Shown: one piece after another, positions 17,493-26,373 of the stretch | How the letters are laid out: each line of letters starts with the position of its first letter | How positions within the stretch are numbered: the stretch's first letter is position 1 | Assembly (NCBI RefSeq): GCF_900460535.1 | Contig: NZ_UHIL01000001.1 | Span: 62,001-126,000 of the forward strand | Direction of reading: 5' to 3' | Length of the DNA: 64,000 nucleotides | Origin: Vibrio parahaemolyticus | GTDB lineage: Bacteria > Pseudomonadota > Gammaproteobacteria > Enterobacterales > Vibrionaceae | Translations under genes and position numbers: made by a program | Notes under the pieces: model-generated | Database searches by the model: none | Seen by the model: the letters and a program-made list of their open reading frames with translations, nothing else | Told to the model about the DNA's origin: nothing

Positions 17493-18716
17493 TTACTCTT
17501 CACGGCTAAACAAAGCGTCGATAAACTCTTGAGTTTCAAAAGGACGCAAGTCTTCAATGCCTTCGCCAACACCAATGTAGCGAATTGGAATACTAAACTG
17601 ATCAGCGATAGCGAAAATAACGCCGCCTTTCGCTGTACCATCCAGCTTAGTCAATGTAATCCCGGTTAGAGGAGCTACATCACTGAAAAGTTTCGCTTGG
17701 CTAATCGCATTTTGGCCAGTACCTGCATCCAGCGTCAGCATGATTTCATGTGGTGCAGAATCATCAATTTTCTTCATCACACGTACAATCTTGCGTAGCT
17801 CTTCCATTAGGTTGGCTTTGTTTTGTAGACGACCCGCCGTATCGGCGATAACCACATCGACGCCACGCGCTTTTGCCGCTTCAATCGCATCGTAGATAAC
17901 CGATGCGCTGTCTGCGCCAGTATGCTGCGCGATCACAGGAACATTGTTACGCTCGCCCCACACTTGCAGCTGCTCAACCGCTGCCGCTCGGAAAGTATCG
18001 CCTGCCGCTAACATTACTTTCTTGCCTTGGCTTTGGAACTGCTTCGCAAGTTTACCGATGGTGGTGGTTTTTCCCACACCATTCACACCAACCATCAAGA
18101 TGACGTAAGGTGTTTTGCTGCTGTCGATCTCTAGAGGCTGTTCTACTTTAGATAGAATCTCCGCCATTTCTTCTTTCAGCAGACCATAAAGGGCTTCGCC
18201 ATCTTTCAGATCACCACGAGAGGCTTTTTCTGTCAGGTTGTTGATGATTTTTGTGGTGGTGTCCATGCCCACATCGGCAATGAGCAGTTGCTCTTCTAGC
18301 TCTTCAAATAGGTCGTCATCGATTTTTTTACCGCTGAACAGGCCAAAGAAACCAGCACCGATGTTTGCTTTTGTACGGCTAAGGCTGCGCTTAAGGCGAG
18401 CGAAGAAGCTTTCTGTCGGCTTTTCTTGCTCTTGAATACGAGGCGCAACCGGTACTTGTGGCTCTTCTGCTTCTGCTTCTGCTTCTGCTTCTGCTTCTGC
18501 TTCTGCTTCTGCTGGGGCAGCCTCAGCTTTTTCTGGCTCTTGTTCAAGCTCTTGAGTTTGTTGCGCTTGCTCAGCAACCTCTTCGGTTTGCTGCTCTTCA
18601 GAAGGCGCTTCCACTGCTTCTTCTGTTACTGTTTCTTCAGTTTTTGGTTTTGGGCTTTGTTCTTCGTCACCAAAACCTAGCCACGAAAGTAATCCGCGCT
18701 TCTTTTTTTCCGTCAT
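17493..18716 (-). CDS. ftsY: Signal-recognition-particle receptor FtsY
   Basis: GTPase that docks SRP-ribosome complexes at the membrane. 407 residues: an acidic N-terminal A domain (1-about 100), the helical N domain, and the G domain with GVNGVGKTTTIGKLA, DTAGR, TKLDG and the terminal membrane/SecYEG-contact part. The A domain contains an alternating Ala-Glu run of eight dipeptides encoded by a perfect hexanucleotide repeat (18465-18512). First gene of the ftsYEX operon; rsmD is divergent, as in E. coli. Confidence 0.97.
   Translation of the reverse strand: MTEKKKRGLLSWLGFGDEEQSPKPKTEETVTEEAVEAPSEEQQTEEVAEQAQQTQELEQEPEKAEAAPAEAEAEAEAEAEAEAEEPQVPVAPRIQEQEKPTESFFARLKRSLSRTKANIGAGFFGLFSGKKIDDDLFEELEEQLLIADVGMDTTTKIINNLTEKASRGDLKDGEALYGLLKEEMAEILSKVEQPLEIDSSKTPYVILMVGVNGVGKTTTIGKLAKQFQSQGKKVMLAAGDTFRAAAVEQLQVWGERNNVPVIAQHTGADSASVIYDAIEAAKARGVDVVIADTAGRLQNKANLMEELRKIVRVMKKIDDSAPHEIMLTLDAGTGQNAISQAKLFSDVAPLTGITLTKLDGTAKGGVIFAIADQFSIPIRYIGVGEGIEDLRPFETQEFIDALFSREE
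18465..18512 (-). repeat. Perfect 6-base tandem repeat, 8 copies, in ftsY
   Basis: Eight head-to-tail TTCTGC units on the plus strand (GCAGAA on the coding strand, Ala-Glu). Because the unit is six bases, copy-number changes stay in frame and only lengthen or shorten the acidic linker. Confidence 0.97.
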
Positions 18717-18939
18717 CTGGGGCTATCCTAGATTGTCTTTTTATCTATTAATGACTCTTTTTTGACAAGATTATTATCTGTCTAAAAAAGGCTAATGACA
18801 AAGTTGTGAAAACTTTCCAATTAGGTGATTCTAATCTTATTAGTGTTACACTCTGTCATCTTGAATTTTCTGGGCTGTATCCAAGCTCAAAGCTTGGGCG
18901 ATTGGGTATAGTATCACTTTATTAGCGGTCAAAAAATCT

Positions 18940-19539
18940 ATGGTAAGACGTCGCCAGCAAAACACATCACAAAAAAAGCCAACAACGGGCTTTGTTCGCA
19001 TTATTAGTGGTTTATGGAGAGGCAGAAAACTCCCTGTCCATGACGCTGAAGGTTTGCGTCCAACCACTGACCGCGTGAAAGAAACCCTGTTTAACTGGTT
19101 AGCACAAGATGTGCCGCAAGCAAAATGCCTCGATTTATTTGCTGGCTCTGGTGGTTTAGGTTTTGAATCGGCTTCACGCCAAGCAGAACTCGTGACCATG
19201 ATTGAGCTCAACCCGCAAGCTTTTCAGCAGTTACAAAAAAACGTCGCGTCGTTGAAAGCCACTAATATCCAAGTGGTGAACACCGATGCCTTGAGCTTTC
19301 TGAAACAACCAGGTACACCACATCACGTGGTTTTCATCGATCCACCTTTCCGTAAGGGACTATTGGATGAAACCGTGACCTTGCTAGAGCAAAACGGTTG
19401 GCTTGCAGAAGACGCTATGATTTATATTGAAACGGAAAAAGAGCTGAGCATTGCTGGGCTTCCAGAAAATTGGCACCTGCACAGAGAAAAAACCGCAGGC
19501 CAAGTCAGTTACCGTCTGTATGAACGTACCTCAGCCTAA
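18940..19539 (+). CDS. rsmD: 16S rRNA (guanine-966 N2)-methyltransferase RsmD
   Basis: Methylates G966 of 16S rRNA in the assembled 30S subunit. 199 residues, with RPTTDRVKETLFNWL, the SAM motif CLDLFAGSGGLGFE and the catalytic VFIDPPFRKG. The N-terminal basic tail is typical. Divergent from ftsY. A small hairpin (CCAAGCT/AGCTTGG, 18881-18897) lies in its leader. A DUF1145 gene follows after 25 bases, probably in the same operon. Confidence 0.95.
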   Translation: MVRRRQQNTSQKKPTTGFVRIISGLWRGRKLPVHDAEGLRPTTDRVKETLFNWLAQDVPQAKCLDLFAGSGGLGFESASRQAELVTMIELNPQAFQQLQKNVASLKATNIQVVNTDALSFLKQPGTPHHVVFIDPPFRKGLLDETVTLLEQNGWLAEDAMIYIETEKELSIAGLPENWHLHREKTAGQVSYRLYERTSA

Positions 19540-19564
19540 CGCCTCGATTTAAAAGGACACTTAA

Positions 19565-19831
19565 ATGAAAGCACTACTTATCCTAGCTAAAGCGGCGATT
19601 GCCTTTGTTTGGCTGGTTTTGATTCTGAATATTGTGATGCCATTTCCAGGTAATGCTGCGATTGCGTTGTACATCATGACAGCCTTCTTGTTCATCATGC
19701 ACGGTTTGCAAATGGCAATCTTCATTGGTGCATTTGGCGATAAGATTCAGATGAGCAGTTGGGAAAAGTATTCCATCTTGATTTTTGGTATTTTTGCCCT
19801 GCTCGACATTCGTCGTAAACACATGATGTAA
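19565..19831 (+). CDS. DUF1145 family small membrane protein (YhhL-like)
   Basis: An 88-residue protein with about three hydrophobic segments (residues 7-27, 32-58 and 70-82) and a basic C-terminal tail. It matches the E. coli YhhL family, found next to rsmD there too. No function is known. Likely co-transcribed with rsmD and ended by the following terminator. Confidence 0.85.
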   Translation: MKALLILAKAAIAFVWLVLILNIVMPFPGNAAIALYIMTAFLFIMHGLQMAIFIGAFGDKIQMSSWEKYSILIFGIFALLDIRRKHMM

Positions 19832-19846
19832 ACATCGTTATAAAGA

Positions 19847-19873
19847 AAAGCCGCTCACTGGAGCGGCTTTTTG
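19847..19873. terminator. Terminator after the rsmD operon
   Basis: Stem AAAGCCGCTC/GAGCGGCTTT with a 4-nt loop and T residues; an A run on the left could also serve the convergent yhgN gene. Confidence 0.82.
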
Positions 19874-19884
19874 TTGTCTTTGAT

Positions 19885-20469
19885 TTATCCCAAATAGCTT
19901 TTCACACCATCTAGGAACATCTGGGTGGAAATCATCACCAATAACAAGCCCATCAAGCGTTCCACCGCTTTCAGACCGCGTTCGCCCAACAGACGATTGA
20001 AAAAGCCATAGAACATCAAAATAAAGAAGGTCGCGCCCCACGCAATCACCACCGACGCTGAGAGTTCGACCAGTTTGTCGGGATGCTGGGAAGAAAGCAG
20101 AAGTAACGCGGCAATCACTGATGGGCCAGCAATCATTGGAATCGCCATTGGCACAATAAACGGCTCTTCACCCGCCGCTAACCCGGTGATGCTCCCTGCA
20201 CTTGGGAAAATCATCTTAATTGCGATGATAAATAAGATGATGCCACCAGAGATACTCAAAGTTTCCGGCTGTACGTGCAAAAAGCTCAAGATGCTTTGTC
20301 CGGCGAACAAGAACAACATCAAAATCAATAAGGCAAAAATCAGCTCGCGGATGAGCACCTTACGACGACGTTTGGGATCGATGTGTTTAAGAATGGACAA
20401 CACAATGGGCAAATTGCCAAGAGGGTCCATGATAAGAAACAGCATGGTCGCTGCAGAAAGAATATCCAT
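19885..20469 (-). CDS. yhgN: MarC/YhgN family membrane protein
   Basis: A 194-residue protein with six predicted membrane helices of the MarC (NAAT) family. Family segments include FLIMDPLGNLPIVL near the N terminus and PMAIPMIAGPSVIAAL in the middle. Transport substrate is uncertain; small-molecule or branched-chain amino-acid efflux has been proposed for relatives. It appears to be a single gene. Confidence 0.85.
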   Translation of the reverse strand: MDILSAATMLFLIMDPLGNLPIVLSILKHIDPKRRRKVLIRELIFALLILMLFLFAGQSILSFLHVQPETLSISGGIILFIIAIKMIFPSAGSITGLAAGEEPFIVPMAIPMIAGPSVIAALLLLSSQHPDKLVELSASVVIAWGATFFILMFYGFFNRLLGERGLKAVERLMGLLLVMISTQMFLDGVKSYLG

Positions 20470-20588
20470 GTTCTGGCCTCGACGAAAAAAATGGCGACCA
20501 GTGTATAGTAAGGAGATTGCGCGAGTATACGCCTAAGGGCGAAATCAGATAATTCGCCCCCGATTACCGAAACAACCTCAGACGCCGC

Positions 20589-20810
20589 TTAATGGTTGCA
20601 AATACGCGCCATGTTGACGACGAACTTGCCTTCGAGTTCGCGAACCTTATCGCGCTGTAATAAAAAGGTTAGCAATGCATCTAAGTCTAGATCATTCAAC
20701 TTACAGGTATGAAAGCGTACGTCTGCGCCAAAATGTTGTGCGAGCTCGTCGCGGCTCATTGGGGTTTCACGTAGTAGGTTTAGTAAGTTGTGAGCATGAA
20801 TGTCACTCAT
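20589..20810 (-). CDS. YecH family putative metal-binding protein (DUF2492)
   Basis: A 73-residue soluble protein with conserved potential metal ligands: His5/His7 near the N terminus, RFHTC in the centre and Cys-His at the end (MARICNH). It resembles E. coli YecH. Role unknown. It is followed leftwards by yhgN after about 120 bases. Confidence 0.8.
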   Translation of the reverse strand: MSDIHAHNLLNLLRETPMSRDELAQHFGADVRFHTCKLNDLDLDALLTFLLQRDKVRELEGKFVVNMARICNH

Positions 20811-20879
20811 CGTTAACTCCAGTTAGCAAATAGAACCCGACCAGTGTACTGAAATCGTCGAGCACTGCTTTGACTTACG

Positions 20880-21509
20880 TTAGTAAATGATAGAAGCAAC
20901 AATGAGTGCATGAGCAAGAAAGTAGCTACCACTTACCCAAACATACGCGCGCTTCATTGGTTTACGGAATCCGTGTATGGCGTAAGCGAGCGCGGAATAC
21001 GTCATGATGACGGTACCACTAAAGCCAATGGCATTCGCGTAGCTAGGCGTTTGCAGCCAAACCTCACCGGCAGCCCAAGCGAGCTGCACTAGCATTATGC
21101 CCATAGTCACAACGGGAAAAACGAGCGAATCTAACTGCGGTAAAAGAAGGAAAAACGCCACGATACTGGCGGCAAGCAACAAAGCCAACAACCACCACAC
21201 GATATCGCCATTAAGCTGAACCCAAAAAGATTTGCTATAGCACACTTGCGCTGCGAGATAGGCAGCAAAATAGATCAGCTTGCGTGTTTTAAACGAATGC
21301 AGCGTATCGGCGAACATAGAAACCACCAAACCACCAGCAATCCAGTAGCTGTGATCGGCCGACGGCCCTTGGGTTAGCACCAAAATAAGAAGAAGTAATA
21401 GCGTAAAGATTTTAAACACTAAGGATTGTGTCGGGTTCGCTTGCTTTGCACCCAACACGGAATACATACCTGATAACCCTATCGCCAGCCAACTCCACAT
21501 GCCGTACAT
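20880..21509 (-). CDS. YhhN family protein, putative lysoplasmalogenase
   Basis: A 209-residue membrane protein with about eight hydrophobic segments and the family's conserved positions ADHSYWIAGGLVVSMFADTLH and a second-half block around GTVIMTYSALAYAI. YhhN/TMEM86 proteins hydrolyse the vinyl-ether bond of lysoplasmalogens in animals; bacterial roles are less clear. E. coli yhhN is also near rsmD, so this is a conserved neighbourhood. Confidence 0.8.
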   Translation of the reverse strand: MYGMWSWLAIGLSGMYSVLGAKQANPTQSLVFKIFTLLLLLILVLTQGPSADHSYWIAGGLVVSMFADTLHSFKTRKLIYFAAYLAAQVCYSKSFWVQLNGDIVWWLLALLLAASIVAFFLLLPQLDSLVFPVVTMGIMLVQLAWAAGEVWLQTPSYANAIGFSGTVIMTYSALAYAIHGFRKPMKRAYVWVSGSYFLAHALIVASIIY

Positions 21510-22333
21510 ACCTTTTACTTAAACTCGCCGCTAGTCTAGGTAGACCAGTTTTGATGTAAAGACACAATCTACGAAAGTTGGATCTCGCTAGCGATTCGAA
21601 ACATTTTGTAACCCTCTCTAGCGCTAGCAAAAATAATGTGGATTGGAATTCGTAGTTAGTGTTCACACGATTTCATAGTGTGTGTAAAAAAGCCAACTTG
21701 TGTGTATGGCCATCAACACGGACAAACATCAACCACAAAAAGTCTGGTTACCCCTATTCATCCTGATATGGGAAAGAATGCCATGATAAGCCCATCTAAA
21801 CATCACTCTCCAAGTGGATTTGTTTGTATTAAAAATATCATTAAAACAACGTAACTCAATGATAAATAAAAACACATTAACGTTAATGAGGGGAAAAATA
21901 CTATTAGCCGCTCCACAACCCACCAATCATACTTCCTTGCCAGAATTTCTCATCAGATAAGAAATTCTTGCACCATCCTAGTGCCTTCATTAACCACCGC
22001 CATAGCACAACGCTCACTTTTCTCAACTTTTGAGAAATACAGACAAAATACCAAACCAACCACCAAACTGAGACAAAAAATAATATAACAGCCACTTATT
22101 AACCATTTACAACACATTAAAATCAATAACTTAAAACAAAAAAGCATAATTAAGACCCAAAGCGAACACTTTAAATACAGCCCAAAAAACACTGTTTTAT
22201 AGGTCAATTTAAAGTAAAAACAGCCAAGTTAAGCATGAGTTTTGAAAAGTTTTCTACAGATACGTTGATCAACAGCCAAAAACAGTGCTATATTTACTCC
22301 ATCGAGTTCATCAAAGATTTAAGAGGTAGTGTT
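21510..22333. other. AT-rich stretch without a convincing gene
   Basis: About 820 bases, markedly AT-rich from 21,660 on. Three short overlapping minus-strand frames (21729-22207) encode hydrophobic peptides, but their starts lack ribosome sites and they look like by-products of low GC. The right part probably holds the promoter and leader of the 26-residue peptide gene at 22334. It could be the remains of a transferred gene. Confidence 0.4.
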
Positions 22334-22414
22334 ATGATTTCATCTTCTCAAAAACAAGGGCTGGTTATGATTGCAGTGGTTGTGGGTTTAATGACACTGC
22401 CAATGATGTACTAA
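22334..22414 (+). CDS. 26-residue single-pass membrane peptide
   Basis: Reads MISSSQKQGLVMIAVVVGLM followed by TLPMMY and TAA. It has a polar N terminus and one hydrophobic helix of about 15 residues. The ATG has an AAGAGGTAG ribosome site seven bases upstream, and a strong Rho-independent terminator starts about 20 bases after the stop, so it forms a compact monocistronic unit. The function is unknown; I do not recognise the family with certainty. Confidence 0.65.
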   Translation: MISSSQKQGLVMIAVVVGLMTLPMMY

Positions 22415-22429
22415 GTCACTGATTAAAAA

Positions 22430-22458
22430 TAAAAAAGGACGCTTTCGCGTCCTTTTTT
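22430..22458. terminator. Terminator between the 26-residue peptide gene and the DUF4145-like gene
   Basis: Stem AAAGGACGC/GCGTCCTTT with loop TTTC, flanked by an A run and a T run, so usable from both sides. Confidence 0.88.
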
Positions 22459-22476
22459 ATTTCTCAATTTTTAGGT

Positions 22477-22845
22477 TTACTGTATGTGCTCTGACAAGAT
22501 GTCCCAATGCATGTAGTAAAAACCGAGTGCAGCGAGTGTGATTAGCGCCATTAGCAAAATAGCGGTTCGCCAAATAAAACGGGAACTTCTTGGCGTTAAC
22601 TCTTTTTCACAGTCATCACACGCTGCCATGAAACCTTTTCGATCATCCAGCTTATAGTTGTCCTCATGCACGACTTTATTACGCACAGTGGCGATAAAAC
22701 GCAATTTCGCGATCACATCATGAGGTAAGCGCTCTTCACAACTGCTGATAAGTTGGTGCAACCCTTTCCCTTCTGCGTGATATTGAGTACGCAAAAGCTT
22801 TTCGATCGTTCGGGTACGCATGACTACTTTTTCGATATCTGACAT
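22477..22845 (-). CDS. DUF4145-like domain protein with C-terminal membrane helix
   Basis: A 122-residue protein. The N-terminal 80 residues look like the HEPN-related DUF4145 fold (RTIEKLLRTQYHAEGKGLHQLI...LRFIATVRNKVVHED; the RNKVVH pattern is typical). One membrane helix follows at about residues 90-110. Proteins of this kind are often linked to restriction or RNA-related defence, but nothing around it supports that role here. Function unknown. Confidence 0.65.
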   Translation of the reverse strand: MSDIEKVVMRTRTIEKLLRTQYHAEGKGLHQLISSCEERLPHDVIAKLRFIATVRNKVVHEDNYKLDDRKGFMAACDDCEKELTPRSSRFIWRTAILLMALITLAALGFYYMHWDILSEHIQ

Positions 22846-23086
22846 CGTAACCCTCCTTTACTGACCTTCCCTTCGTTAGTCATTTCATTCTTCTATAAAT
22901 TTAGAGCTTTTTCGAGCGGTTAAGTGCAATTTTCCTTTCAAATTGTGCCCTTGCACGCATATAAACTGTGAAGTCCGCCGAATAAAATCTACACCCCTTT
23001 TATTAGATCACGAATAGTTTATCTCAACTCATAGTTTAATCAGGGAGTTCTGTAGAATAGGGCCCAATGAAACATTGGAGGTTATC

Positions 23087-23416
23087 ATGCCAATCTCACT
23101 TATCTTGGCCATTTTTGCCCTCATCGCTCTTGGCGCATGGGTGTTCTTTCGTTTCTACAGCAAACATTACGTTGGTGAAGATGCGCCAGAACAAAGTGTT
23201 CAAGTCACGATTTTAGACAAACAAGCGATCGATGTGCCGGATGCGCAGCCGGGACAGGACGACCAAGAATATTGGATTTATGTGCAACGTGGCCCAATCG
23301 GCCCGAAACGAGAATTCCAAATTGGTGTGCACTATTACCACGCGCTTAATCCAGGTGATAAAGGCACCCTGACCTACTGTGGCGACAAATTCCTACATTT
23401 CGCAATCAAACGCTAA
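23087..23416 (+). CDS. DUF2500 family membrane protein (YhhM-like)
   Basis: A 109-residue protein with one N-terminal membrane helix (about residues 3-22) and a soluble C-terminal beta-rich domain ending FQIGVHYYHALNPGDKGTLTYCGDKFLHF. It matches E. coli YhhM, also found in the ftsY-rsmD region. I used the ATG at 23087 with GGAGG five bases upstream. The convergent acyltransferase gene ends two bases after this gene's stop, with no terminator between them. Confidence 0.85.
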   Translation: MPISLILAIFALIALGAWVFFRFYSKHYVGEDAPEQSVQVTILDKQAIDVPDAQPGQDDQEYWIYVQRGPIGPKREFQIGVHYYHALNPGDKGTLTYCGDKFLHFAIKR

Positions 23417-23417
23417 C

Positions 23418-24431
23418 TTACGGCAGCAACCAACGAGTCTTGGCTGATTTCGAGAACAAATAACTCATCGCCAAGGCTCCCGCCCCACTTAACACAATCC
23501 ACACAGGGATCACCCATCCCGGATGACCGGTATACCAACCGAACTCTTTCATCGGCCATAAGAAGATTGGGTGAAGTAAGTAAATGCCCAAGCTGTGCTG
23601 GCTGATAAAACTCACCACTTTCTGCACGTTCTTCGGCAACCCTTCCCCAAAATACCGACACAGCATAAAAATCATCGATGCCGCCAAAATCACGTTCAAT
23701 GTTTTGTATGACAACCAACGCCCCACGGTGTATTTCTCCGCTTCCAAACTGTTGGTCACCACCATGGTGAATGTCACGGCTAACGCCACCAATCCAAACC
23801 CAGTGAACAACGTCACCATAGAACGATTTAGTGGCACTTTTTGAAACAGCACATAGCCCAAAGGCAGATAGCCCATATAGAGCCACATTTGGTTACTCCA
23901 TGGCCCATCAATCTTGAATAGGAATAACGTGCTAGTGAACATCCAAAAAGCCAGATAGGTATAGAGGACATTGTCATCAACATTACGTGCCATCCATTGG
24001 AATAGAGGAATCACGAAATACAGTGGAATAAAGTAATAGAAGAAGCCTAAATGGTAATAGGTGGCATGAAACGGACTATTACTCAGCACTTCTTTGACGG
24101 TTTCAAAATCGAATCCTTGTGCCGTCCAACCCGATAGATACGCGTAGAACGTCGACCAAATTAGAAAAGGCACCAACACCTTCCCCAAACGCCGCTTCAC
24201 GTAATACTTGCCATCAAAAGGACGTGTATCACTGAGCATCAGAGCGCCCGTAATCAAAATAAATACCGGCACCGCCCATCGGGTCACGCTGTTCACTCCA
24301 ACGGCGGTGAGCCATTGGTCCATTGGGATCACGCCCAACTCGTTTCGATAAGGCGCCAAGACATGAATAGCGATCACAGCCACTGCGGCGACGCAGCGCA
24401 ATAAATCAAAAAACAGAACCCTTTCTCTCAT
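23418..24431 (-). CDS. Acyltransferase family 3 membrane protein
   Basis: A 337-residue, roughly ten-helix membrane protein of the acyltransferase-3 family. The signature near the N terminus is FFDLLRCVAAVAVIAIHV, with the conserved Arg and His, and the C-terminal half has SQHSLGIYLLHPIFL. Such enzymes O-acetylate surface sugars or other extracytoplasmic targets (for example WecH, OafB). I used the ATG at 24429-24431, preceded by AGGAAAGG, rather than one 45 bases upstream. The target is unknown; no polysaccharide genes are nearby. Confidence 0.82.
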   Translation of the reverse strand: MRERVLFFDLLRCVAAVAVIAIHVLAPYRNELGVIPMDQWLTAVGVNSVTRWAVPVFILITGALMLSDTRPFDGKYYVKRRLGKVLVPFLIWSTFYAYLSGWTAQGFDFETVKEVLSNSPFHATYYHLGFFYYFIPLYFVIPLFQWMARNVDDNVLYTYLAFWMFTSTLFLFKIDGPWSNQMWLYMGYLPLGYVLFQKVPLNRSMVTLFTGFGLVALAVTFTMVVTNSLEAEKYTVGRWLSYKTLNVILAASMIFMLCRYFGEGLPKNVQKVVSFISQHSLGIYLLHPIFLWPMKEFGWYTGHPGWVIPVWIVLSGAGALAMSYLFSKSAKTRWLLP

Positions 24432-24682
24432 ATCCTTTCCTACCTTGGATCGCTTATCGTTTATAGCATAGGGCAATTTTCACTCAATTAAATAGTTAAC
24501 AATCTGTTTTTGCTTATTTTTAACCCAACAATGACCTGTTAATTGTATTTAACCGATAAATACTGCTGAACAGAATCAATTGAAACGAAGCGATATGTGA
24601 CCAACACTTTCTTGAATATGAAACAGATATAATTCACAGAACCCCCTAGGATACTGAGCACATTACAAAGAAAGGTCTTGTT

Positions 24683-25063
24683 ATGAAGAAAACATTATTG
24701 GCGTCACTCGTATGTGTAGTGGCTTTAGCTGGATGTAATCAAAAGGAAGAGACCGAGGCACCAGCCCAATCGCAACCGGAAGCGAACCCAATCTGTAACT
24801 TAGAAAAACTGCCCGGCGGATGGTCGCAAAGTGACATGACCGATGAAGCGCAACCATTGCTTGATGTGGTACTCGCGCAAATGAACACTTCCGCTAAGTT
24901 AAAGCAAATCCTCAGTGTTCGCACTCAGGTGGTAAGCGGCATGAATTACGCGATTGAATTTGAAATGGATAATGGCGAAATCTGGAATACGATTGTCTAC
25001 CGCTCGTTAAACGACGAAATCAAGATGACGCAACCTGCAAAACTTGGACGCTTCTGCTCATAA
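24683..25063 (+). CDS. Lipoprotein with cystatin-like domain
   Basis: A 126-residue protein: signal peptide with lipobox LAGC (lipidated Cys18), a short acidic/proline linker, then a domain of about 90 residues with PGGWSQSDMTDEA near its start and QVVSGMNYAIEFEM in the middle. QVVxG followed by a beta strand, after an N-terminal glycine pair, is the signature of cystatins, inhibitors of papain-like cysteine proteases. The two other Cys residues (near residue 38 and the C terminus) may form a disulfide. Monocistronic with its own terminator. Confidence 0.78.
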   Translation: MKKTLLASLVCVVALAGCNQKEETEAPAQSQPEANPICNLEKLPGGWSQSDMTDEAQPLLDVVLAQMNTSAKLKQILSVRTQVVSGMNYAIEFEMDNGEIWNTIVYRSLNDEIKMTQPAKLGRFCS

Positions 25064-25075
25064 TATGCAGACATA

Positions 25076-25106
25076 AAAAATGGCTCCCGATTGGAGCCAT
25101 TTTTAT
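25076..25106. terminator. Terminator between the cystatin-like gene and arsJ
   Basis: Stem AAATGGCTCC/GGAGCCATTT with a 5-nt loop, an A run on the left and a T run on the right. Confidence 0.85.
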
Positions 25107-25143
25107 TCACGATGTTCTGTTCAGCCCATCACATTCATCAGAA

Positions 25144-26361
25144 CTAAGCCGTGGCGATATTAGCTTTAGGCAACTTAATCGAAATCAACGTTGTCAGCGC
25201 CAAGAAAGCGAAAGAGACCCACAAACACGCCGCTAGTCCTGCTTCTTGGTAAATCCACCCCGACAATACCGTTCCAATCAAACGTCCCATGGCGTTGGCC
25301 ATGTAGTAAAAACCGACATCCAACGAGACGCCGTCGCCTTTGGCATAGCTCACAATCAGATACGAATGCAGCGAAGAGTTAATGGCAAAGACCGCACCAA
25401 AAATCATCAGCCCAACCACAATCACGATTTCCGGCTGCCAACCAATTTGTACTCCGTAAGCAATCCCGCCGGTGATTAAGGCAAGAATCCCCGCCCACAC
25501 TAATGCCGCACTTCCATCAGGCACGCGACCTTGCGCTTTACCCGTAATGCGCGGCGCAAAACCTTGCACAAAGCCATACGCGATCACCCATGATGCTAAA
25601 AAGCCACCAACCCACAAGTGATCCCAGCCAAATACGCTGCCGAGATAAACCGGCAAAGCCACCACAAACCAGACATCCCGCGCACCAAACAGGAACATGC
25701 GCGCTGCGGACAAGATGTTGACCGATTCAGACTTAGAAAAGATGTGGCTAAACTTAGGCTTATTTTTCGCTTTGCCCATATCGGCTTCTAGCCAGATCAT
25801 GCTGCAAATGAACACTACCGCGAGCACACTCGCCATAATAAACATCGAGTTTTGGAAACCCACCCAAGACAACAACAAGCCACCGACAAAGAAACCCGCC
25901 CCTTTGAGTGCGTTCTTCGACCCCGTCAAAATCGCCACCCATTTGTAAAGTGCGCCTTGCTGCTCATCTGGTACTAGCGTCTTAATCGCACTCTTTGCAC
26001 TCATCTTGTTGAGATCTTTAGCGATGCCAGACAAAGCTTGCGCAGCCATCACCCAAGGAATCGTCAGCCAAGCGTTGGGCACTGCCAACATTAACAACGC
26101 AAACACTTGCATCGCTAGGCCAATATTCATGGTTTTGTTCAGGCCTAACCGGGCCCCTAACCAACCACCAATCAGATTGGTCACCACGCCAAAAAATTCA
26201 TAGAAAAGAAAGAGCGAGGCAATGGCTAACGTTGAATAACCCAAGTCGTGAAAATAGAGCACCACCAGCATACGCAGCGCTCCGTCGGTTACGGTAAAGT
26301 TCCAATAGTTAAACGTCACTAACATGTACTGACGAATACTTTTGCTCAATTGAGAAATCAT
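25144..26361 (-). CDS. arsJ: Organoarsenical efflux MFS transporter ArsJ
   Basis: A 405-residue major-facilitator protein with about twelve helices, starting YMLVTFNYWNFTVTDGALRMLVVLYFHDLGYS as in ArsJ. In the characterised system ArsJ exports 1-arseno-3-phosphoglycerate made by the partner GAPDH, so the pair removes arsenate without reducing it. The GAPDH gene and an arsR gene in the same direction upstream support the assignment. Start ATG has AGAGG upstream. The 243-base gap to the preceding phosphatase gene contains two hairpins. Confidence 0.9.
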   Translation of the reverse strand: MISQLSKSIRQYMLVTFNYWNFTVTDGALRMLVVLYFHDLGYSTLAIASLFLFYEFFGVVTNLIGGWLGARLGLNKTMNIGLAMQVFALLMLAVPNAWLTIPWVMAAQALSGIAKDLNKMSAKSAIKTLVPDEQQGALYKWVAILTGSKNALKGAGFFVGGLLLSWVGFQNSMFIMASVLAVVFICSMIWLEADMGKAKNKPKFSHIFSKSESVNILSAARMFLFGARDVWFVVALPVYLGSVFGWDHLWVGGFLASWVIAYGFVQGFAPRITGKAQGRVPDGSAALVWAGILALITGGIAYGVQIGWQPEIVIVVGLMIFGAVFAINSSLHSYLIVSYAKGDGVSLDVGFYYMANAMGRLIGTVLSGWIYQEAGLAACLWVSFAFLALTTLISIKLPKANIATA

Positions 26362-26373
26362 ATTGACCTCTTA

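Noticed and set aside
18465..18512. CRISPR array
   Set aside because: Units are 6 bases, perfectly contiguous and in frame within ftsY; no spacers.
18458..18751. Leu-rich open frame on the plus strand
   Set aside because: It is the reverse reading of the ftsY Ala-Glu repeat, not a gene.
21953..22207. 84-residue hydrophobic minus-strand frame
   Set aside because: Starts at TTG without a ribosome site in very AT-rich DNA, overlaps another hydrophobic frame; more likely composition than coding.
22477..22845. Defence-system gene because of the DUF4145/HEPN-like pattern
   Set aside because: No nuclease, methylase or other defence gene is adjacent, so the assignment would rest on the domain alone.
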